From assembly GCA_026419785.1 (NCBI GenBank), contig JAODTK010005547.1, positions 1-64,000 of the forward strand: DNA of 64,000 nucleotides. Reading direction: 5' to 3'. Each line of letters opens with the position of its first letter. The first letter of the stretch is position 1. Below are positions 48,401 to 57,400 of this stretch, piece after piece. The DNA comes from Sclerodactyla briareus (lineage: Eukaryota; Echinodermata; Holothuroidea; Dendrochirotida; Sclerodactylidae). The notes beneath the pieces were generated by a model. It had not been told where the DNA came from, did not search any database, and worked only from the letters and a program-made list of their open reading frames with translations. A program made the position numbers and the translations under genes.

Positions 48401-51400
48401 GCTGGTGTAAACGACCATTTTCTCTGTGCCATCTCAGCCAGCTCAGCCTTAGCCTGAGCGACCCCTCTTGCCGGCCTCTAGCGGATCTCCCCGCTGTTCT
48501 CTTGCTCAGTGGGGATGCGAATGGAGACGCCGTAGCTCTGCTTGATCCGGTTCACTGTAAAAAAAAATGAAAAAAAGGTGACAAAAATTCAATCAGAAGT
48601 ATGGATAGAAGAGGTTTTTTCTCTGGGAGGGGAAGCAGGGAGAAGAGCCAATGCAAAAATCACATCGAGTCTACCAGTATGTGTCTGGTACCTCAGAAGC
48701 AGATAGACGGACCTCAGCAATGTCAGGTATAATGAGTTGTGCCCCAGAGGTCTCATTTTACATAGAACAAGAGTGGAAAATACATAAAAAAACAAAGCCA
48801 CCAACAACGTATACAACAATTGGACAAGAGAGTATGGAGAGATAGAGATAAAAAAGGGGGGGAAATCTGAACTCAAACAGTTAAACTCAACTCACTTGTT
48901 GACACCTTTTTCTAATGCGGATGTTCTGAACTGTGCACGTACGGGATTTCCAGGATATTGCACAATATTGGGCCACACAACATTTAGCCACCAATAGTGA
49001 CATCACAAGGAATTTTTTCTTGTTTCCCTTTGTTTAATTTCCGACTTGAAGAATCACTCAATTTCACTTCAGTTACATTGATGTGGTGCCATTCATTCTG
49101 GGAAGGAAAATGAAGGGCAATGACAACTCGAGAGTAATGGAAACCCATGAAAAAATTATACCAGTTGTAAAGCAGATATATTGCCGTGGAATAATTGCTG
49201 GTAAGAGGATTCGATGAATGGGCAATATGCATCTGCAAAAGATCTCTTGATTCTATCTTTCGTAACACAGGACCTTCGCAACAGGATGTCCTATCGAGAT
49301 GGGGTTTGGACCAATGGATTAGGTTTGCTTCCCATGTATCATGAGACCCTTCACACACCTTGGGAGCACCTCTCAGAAGAACAGCTTTCTGATGAATTTG
49401 AATAATCAGGAAGAGAGTGCGATTTGTCAATCCTGCGGTTGCATTTGAAGGGGTCATGGATGAAATCTAAAATAACGCAGGTACGAAACCGTGAACCTTA
49501 GTGATCCTGTACGCCTAGAAGGAAACAGGTTCAATATAGGGGATCACAGCACTAGCCAACACAATGAAATGCTATTTTACTTGATACCACAAAAGGTTTT
49601 CTCTCAAATACAGAAAGTTGGAAATATTGCAAATCGACACGAGTCTTCTTCTGTGAATTGGGTGACCATGCCTGCCAGAAAATCATTTTATGATATGTTC
49701 TAAAATTAAGTGAACTTTCAGCCAAAATCAGCTAAATGAAATTTAAGTCTGGTTTTAGGCCACTGATTTTTTGAAAGTGAAATGTGGTGCTGTGTTACTC
49801 AAGGCCTGTAGCTGTAGCTACGCTGCTAATTATGTGCAGCTTAGGCTCACATTCTTGGGAAAACTCATTTTTGGTATTTTATGCAAGTTGTTAGGTGCCC
49901 TCAAGATTTTATAAAACAATTAAGAAAATTCTAGGATCTTTTCCCAATATTATCAGGATATCAATAATCTAGTAAATTCAGGGCTATGTTGGAATATCTT
50001 CTACTCAGTGGCTCAAGTTAAATTACACACGTGAAACACAAACTTACGCCAGCCAGCTGATCGTAAACAACCAGGATAACCAAATCGTTGCAAATATGGA
50101 TCCATGACAGCCGTTTTAAAGATACTACCCATTCTACCCAATGGTGGAATACGATGAATCGAGAAAGGCACAAAGATTTTTTATTGAGAGGAGATCTTGT
50201 GTTAAGAGTCGATATATTCCAGAATTTTCCTGCTAATTTTATCCGGCAGGACATTTCTGCACTGCGCCACCATTAGCTCCTGTATCAACAATTGTGTAAA
50301 TTGTAAAGATGTGGGTTTCAAAGAAATTTTTTTCAGCCATGTTTAAATTGCAAACTGCCGAACGGTGATCCTCGATTGGCGCTTATTGTAACACGCTTTT
50401 ATGGTTCTAACTATTCATCGATAAAAAATCTAAATATTCAAGCGGGAGTTCTCTATCAGTGGTTGGAGTGGCTGCTTCCAATATTGGAAGCGAAATTGAC
50501 AATTTGGACAAGATGTTGATACAGAGTAGATGGACTACAGAAATGGTGGCGGCATGCAGAAATGTCAATGATGGTTGGGGTGCCGGATAAAAGCAAGAGG
50601 AAATCAGGAATATATCAACGTCTTAACACAAGGACCTTAACAGGAGGAGGGAGACTGCCCGTTAGCACCGCTTGTGCCGATGAATGTGCTTGGAATATTT
50701 GGGGTTGGAGGTTCAGCGTGGTCAACGGAGAGTTTGTCTTCCTCAGTTCGATGACGAACTGTTCAGATGCTCTTCGCCTCTGTCACCTCTCGGGGGGTCC
50801 CTCTAACTCGATCTTATCGCTGCTTCTGCGGAAACTAATGTACCTGTAACGGGGGGGAAAGAACCAGATGACTGGAATGTGCCAGTTCAGAATGCGCAAA
50901 GAGCCACCCACGTCTGGGGACAGTCAGTGTCTGAATAGGCTTGTGATCCGTTTGAGGCTCTCTGCAAGTCTTATAATTTGACTGTTGGTGGACTGGTGCC
51001 AGGATGGCCGACCCCCTCTCGTCCCGTCAGGGGTACCACAAACCTTATTACTAGTATTGAATGGAAAGTGGCGTAATCAAACAAGGGGGAGAATATGCAG
51101 CTATATCACCCACTCCATCAGTTGAACAACTTACTCCACTCCCCAAAATCCTCAAATAATATTACTCATCGTCATGTGGCTACGCGGGACATGAATCCAA
51201 TATCTGGGACACTATCAAACCTATTAATTTCTTTTCTTACTTAGAGCGGTATTTTACAGCTAAAAAAAAAACCTTGTTTGTTTCTTCAAAAATTCTAATT
51301 GCAACATCTCCCATTAAACAGTACCAGCAGGTTTTCAAGAGCGGTCATTCCGCAGTTTCGTGACGTTGTTGTTTCAGTTTGGTAATCAGTGTTGATTCAA

Positions 51401-54400
51401 CCCTCCTGATTTGAACGTAAGACCCATTTTGAAACAGGCTGGAATCAACCGGAGGACACTAAGGCCGTGCCTGTCAGATTTTTGGCTATCACCTTAGTGC
51501 CCTAAAAAAAGTGCCCATTTGGCCTTCCAGTGCCCACCCAAAATAGCAAATTGAACACAATCATTCTCTTTTTTTTTTGCTCTGTTGCTCGACAGTTTTC
51601 AATGACATTGCCATGAAAAGAAGTGGAAAAAAAAAATGACCGTGGCCTCACAAAACACATTCTAGCTCGTCGAAAGAATTGAGCTGGCACATGACGGGAG
51701 GGAATTTGACCACGTTGCCACCCAGAGTTGCATGGCCCAAGCATGAGGGAGACCTGTAGTCTGTTTAGTGTAGTTTTTATTTTTCAATTCAAAGACTCTT
51801 AGCTTACCACGTAATTCGCACCCATGAAGCTTGATAAAACAATAGGTACCAACAAAACCACAATACAAAGCTATAGCTACCTGGAAAGAGCATACCAGAC
51901 CACGCCGAGGACAACTTGCATCGATCGCCATCATGAGAAGCAAGGAGAAAAGAGAAGATTAGCAGGATTACCCAGGAGGGAGGACGGCATGGCCATATCC
52001 AATGGCAGGGGCAAGTTCCATCGATATCTGTCAACACATGGTCTGTCCATGGGCACGGCACCCCAGGACAGATGTCCGGCTTCACACGCAATCATGCAGG
52101 GTCTGAAGTAACAGTGACCACGGTCGTCTCGGTAGCAACTGTGGACAAGCGACGGAATCGTTTTGCGTGACGTCACTAAGAAGAAACGCCTTAGGTCATT
52201 TGATAACGGACATGCCCCACATTGTCACGACAACATGTCAATGCAAAGTTATACGATATACCGTGGGAAGAATTTGGTTGTAGTTCCATGTAGTTAAAGA
52301 TCCTTATTATAAATTGAATACCAAAATATTAATTTGAAACTTTAAGATTCAGCGTCATGAAATTTTTAGCTATGTAAATTCCAGAGCAATTCTGTACTGG
52401 CAATCTTGGGGTGTGAGATCAAGTTTCCACAGACAAGCGATGGGGGGTCCAGCAGTGCCGACTACTATTAACGGAGGCAGATTTAGAATCTGCGCCTCGG
52501 TCTATCCATTGCTTCCGTCCCATGAACCCCACTGCGAATCCCCATGGAGGTGGGTAATGAACAAAATAATGAAGAAAGGTATGTGATGCACAGTTTGTCA
52601 ATTGCCATGATCCACTCACAGCCTCTGCCCTTGCCATGTTTAACTTCTTTAGAGAAGACAAGGAAAATTCAGATAATCGGCTTGTCTCAAAATCCCCCAA
52701 AGCTTTGATATTCTCTCCCATTGGATTATGTTTGACAGGATATCATTAACCTCACCGCTAGTCTCTACACCCGCCCTCTACAATGATCACCAAAAAACAT
52801 ACAGCCCAAATCATTCTCGGCAGATCAAAATATGACTGTGCTTCCACAGCATTAAAGGAGCTGCACATCCTCCCAGTCAATGTCCGTGCAGAGTACGAGA
52901 TCCTCCTCCTGTGTCCGAATCACTGGAGCGTCAAGACACTGGTCGTGTATGCGGCACCCCTCGTCAAACGGCCTCTTCCTCAAAGTCCTTTCACAACCGC
53001 AAATGCTTCGCAGATCCTCCTTCAGTGCCGCCTCCGGTCCCAAACGGGAATACTCTCCCAATAGATGTGAGACAATCGAGACCATCGAACTTTTAAATTC
53101 ACTTAAAGAGTTCATTCATTTCAAGAAGTGTTTGAATATTGCATTGGATTCTGTCAGCGCCATTGAGTGGTTTTTTTACAGTAGGCGCTATATTAGGTGT
53201 TTGCACCTTAACCTATACTCATGGCAAGGTTAGTCACTGTACCTTGCTTACGAGTTGCCAAGGGGGACTTCGAGTTCATCACTTAGCTGAACCATGTTAA
53301 TCAAGTCCAACCAGTCACGTAACAATACCCTTCAAACTGGCACAGGTGGAAGAAAAAGGTATGAAGAGAAAACCCACGAAAATCCCCCACTCCAAAATGT
53401 GGAGATTCTAGCATGCATGCGCTCTTATTTCAGTTCATCGTGAGCGAATGATCATGTTCTGGTGGGGGGGGGGCAATGCAAAGCCCCCAAATAAACTCTA
53501 CACGATAAGTGCTGCCTCAGTAACAGAAAAACAGAATAGGTATATCCCTAGATTTGGTATAGTTTCTTTCAAATCCTGTCTATAGTTCATTTTGCTACAG
53601 ATTTTAGAATGTTTAACAAGTATTACATTGATTTTACTAAGGGATCTGCTGCTTCTTCCATCCTCCCCCATGACATGTTTTGCATAGTCAATTTGCCTTT
53701 TGTGCTGAAATTACAATGGGGTTGACTCCCAACAATGTTGTAAAGAGATGAAAAGTATCAAGAGAGAGTCATACTACATGACAATCAGCAGTGTTTAAAC
53801 AAAAACAAACAGTACGACGATGTTTACCACTTCAGTGTCCTGAAGTCCTTCCCCCCAAGGTCAGTCAATAAAAGTGGAATAGATATGGGTCACTCACGTA
53901 AACTCCGAGACAAAACTAAGACAATGATGTTTAACCCCTGTCCGGAGTTCAGCGCTGTGTAGAACAGTTCACCCGCACGTAGAGGGGTAGTAATATATAT
54001 TACAGTGTCTGCCTGCGATAAAATGTCTGTTGGGACAACTCCATAAGGCATCACAAACAATGGAGTGTGGTGCCAACACAATTGTACGGTACCATCAATT
54101 TGTGCACCATGTGGAAACCACTCGATAGAATTGTTCTAAAGAGAAGGTCGACGGTACGTGGTGTGCAATCAATTTGGTATTCAGGCAACAAGTACAGTGT
54201 TTAACATCCAATATTCCTCCCAGTTTTTGCCAATCAATATCATAGAATCATATTTCATTTTCAGTCTATTTCCGTGCTGACAGGGATTGACAAGACCATA
54301 CAAATACTCTCAACCAGAATGAGGCCCCAGCAGGCTTCTAATAAAAGAAAAGAAAATGTAAAAGGCACTCTGCCTTCATTCTCCAAATCTTGGGCTGTTG

Positions 54401-57400
54401 TGAGGTCTCCACATGGCTTCTGTCACACTCTTTTTATCAAATTGACCATTATATTCTAGGACAGCTGTTCGCTAACAGCGGCTTATGGTACCCCCCTTCT
54501 GATTTACCCATGCAGAGACACAGCTTAGTATGGGGCAAACTTCAGGTGTGGTGGGGGGGGGGGGGAAGAGTCCTACCCCCAGCCTGGGAAATGGTGTAAT
54601 TTTGCAGGCTAAATGAAATATTTTGAAGACCAAAACGCCTCATTGAGCTACGCACATCCTCGACCGGGCCCTCTCCGTCAGGCAACATCTGTCAGCTGCT
54701 GAAGGACCCCAGCCATACAGTTTTAAATGCCCCCCTGAGCGAAGAAGTTGATCCCAAACAACTGAAGTCCCCCACCCCCCAAAAATAAAAAAAAATCTCC
54801 CATGTTGCATACGAGAGAAACTCTAACCTCTCAGAGCAAGTGAGTACTCCAACCCCTTTGGATGGAAAATAAATTTCCACTGCTCTAATAGATCGCTCCA
54901 GGACCCGCCCAGCTCACATTGGAGAGACGTGAGGTGATGTTGTCGAAATGGTTCTACCCGTTCCTGCAATGATGAATAGATGCAGCCAGGACGGCCACAC
55001 GTGGTCGATCACAAACTGTGAGCCGGTGGGACAAAATTACCAAGATTGCACGTTGCACACAAGTGATCTCTTCAACTGAACTTGCTTGCCTAATTGTTTG
55101 TTCGTTTGTTGGATATATATGAATTCTGCCTTGCTCGCCTGTGACCATATTGGTGCTTTCTTTCGAACTGGTATATACCGTATTATACGAGAGAAACTCG
55201 TGTCTTCGGTACCAAGTGGACTTTAAGTGGGCTTTGGGAATTATCAATGGACCTCCACTTCCGCGCTGGTATCAAAATGGCGACCGTATTTTTTTTTCCG
55301 GTACTCTCATTCTCCAGAATCGAGAGTATTCCGAAACGTTGTCATCAATAATATGTGATTAATGTGATAAATTTATCGATGAGAAGGATAGGACCTGAAT
55401 TCGGCATGCCATTTGAAATGGAAAAATTGTACTATGGAGGCGATTTCAATCAATTAGTGTCAGGCGTCGAACATCGGAAAGCGAGGGCTTTTCGCGTACC
55501 CCTACTCCGTGCAATTGCACTGATACAGTGGAAGTTTTTGATTGGCCGCTAAACAGCCCGCTGTATTAGAAAAGTGTTGTGGTCGAAAGAACGCATTTAA
55601 CCAGTTGGGAACTCGTATGTACAGTATATACGAGATCCGAAAGAACGCAGCATAAACCTCAAGCTGGCAAAACCATTTTGTGCAAACTAACATACGACTT
55701 AACGTCCCTGATTGTGGAAAGCAGGAAGGTCATTGCACCCAGGGACTGGACGACAATTTTATTGTCCAAGCAGGTAATGAACCCACGACCAGACGGTTGT
55801 GAGCCGCACCTCTGGAAAATACACACCTCCTGGTTGCGACAGTTGTGCCTATGGTAGCTGGTACTACGAACATCATGTGGATTCACCAAAGGGAACAGTT
55901 TTGTTTTCTGTGATTATAATCCTCACCGCCATGGTCTATGCACCCACCCCAATGCCATACAAGATTCTGGCGAATAAACAAATCCGGTTTGGCCACCCTA
56001 TCGCCCCTCTCTTCTTTCAGGCTAGCATCTCCCTGTGGGGCACGTTGAACCGGAAGAAATAGATCAGGCATTAGAACTTGATTTGATCCACTGTACAAAA
56101 TTTTCCCAGTTTATGAAATTTTTTCGAAATTTTGGAAAACGGGGACCCCTTTGTCTTTTCATTTACTCAAGAGTTTCATCAAAATCATTGGTGTGCCCAA
56201 CCCTAAAACCGAACCCCAAATCGAAAGACTGATGTTTTAGTTCTTGATCAAACATGGCCTCGTCTCTGGCTGAGAGGGAAAGCATCCTAGTAACTAATAT
56301 GGCAGACAAAGCATTCATCTCAATCTTACTGGGATTTGAACAGAAAGAAAGCGGAATCGAAAATAAAATAAATTGGTTTGGGCAGGGGTTTGGTAGTCGG
56401 GTGAATGTGTGGATTGAATGAAGATTTGTTTGGGTATGGGTGGGGTGGGTCGGCCGGTTGATCAGGCCTGGTGGGTGAGTGGTCAGGTGGGTCAGTCAAG
56501 GCCGGTGCGGGTGGGCCAGGCAGGCCAGGTGGGCAGAAGAAGAGGCTTAAATGACTGATGTTCGATCAGGTCAAAGAAAGTGCCTACTCGTGGTACCCGA
56601 CGGTACTTTGCGAGACTAGGGTTATTGCCTGTCCCAGCTGATCTTGCTCCCCCCTCAGAATGATTGTCCAGAGGGGCTGCTGGACGAGGCCATCTCCACC
56701 GATACTCCAGTCTTTCTCTAGGATATCAGTGATGTTCGTGCCGCGGTGCCCATGACGTACCTGTGCTGGTTCTTACGGACCTCAAGAGACAACTGTCGTT
56801 GTGTTCTTTTTCTGGAATATGAGGACAAGTTTTTTGGGGGCTACGAATAGACACAAAGCGGGGATACAAACATTGTGAGTACACAGTTTAATGACTCGAA
56901 GATGAAACAGCCATGTAACCGACCATATTCAGTAGACTTCCTCAAGGTTCCAGGGCGGCATAAGTCTGAGGTGGGGGAATTCGAGTTTTAAATCAAGTTG
57001 AATTCATCAGCAAGGAATGTTACCATACCATTCTAAAAACAGTTATTACTGAGCATAAGCACTCTTTTTTTGCATAACTTTCTCCCTCTGTAATTTGTGA
57101 CAACAAGGTCTTTTCGTTGTATTGGTAGCTACTTTCTTCTTTCGAACTGTATATACCGTATATATACAAGATGAAACACATTCTTTTGGTACACAATTGG
57201 TGACTTTCGGGTCGTGACATTGGGAATTATCAGATGATCCTCCACTTCCACGACTTGGTTGATACTCTCAATTCAGAAATGGGTGTAGTAATTCTGAAAA
57301 TGTTCCATCCATGACTGGGTATTCTTATTCTTGTGAATAACGTGTAGATGAGTGATTAGACGTAATTCTGCAATTGATGACACATCGGATGATGATCTAC

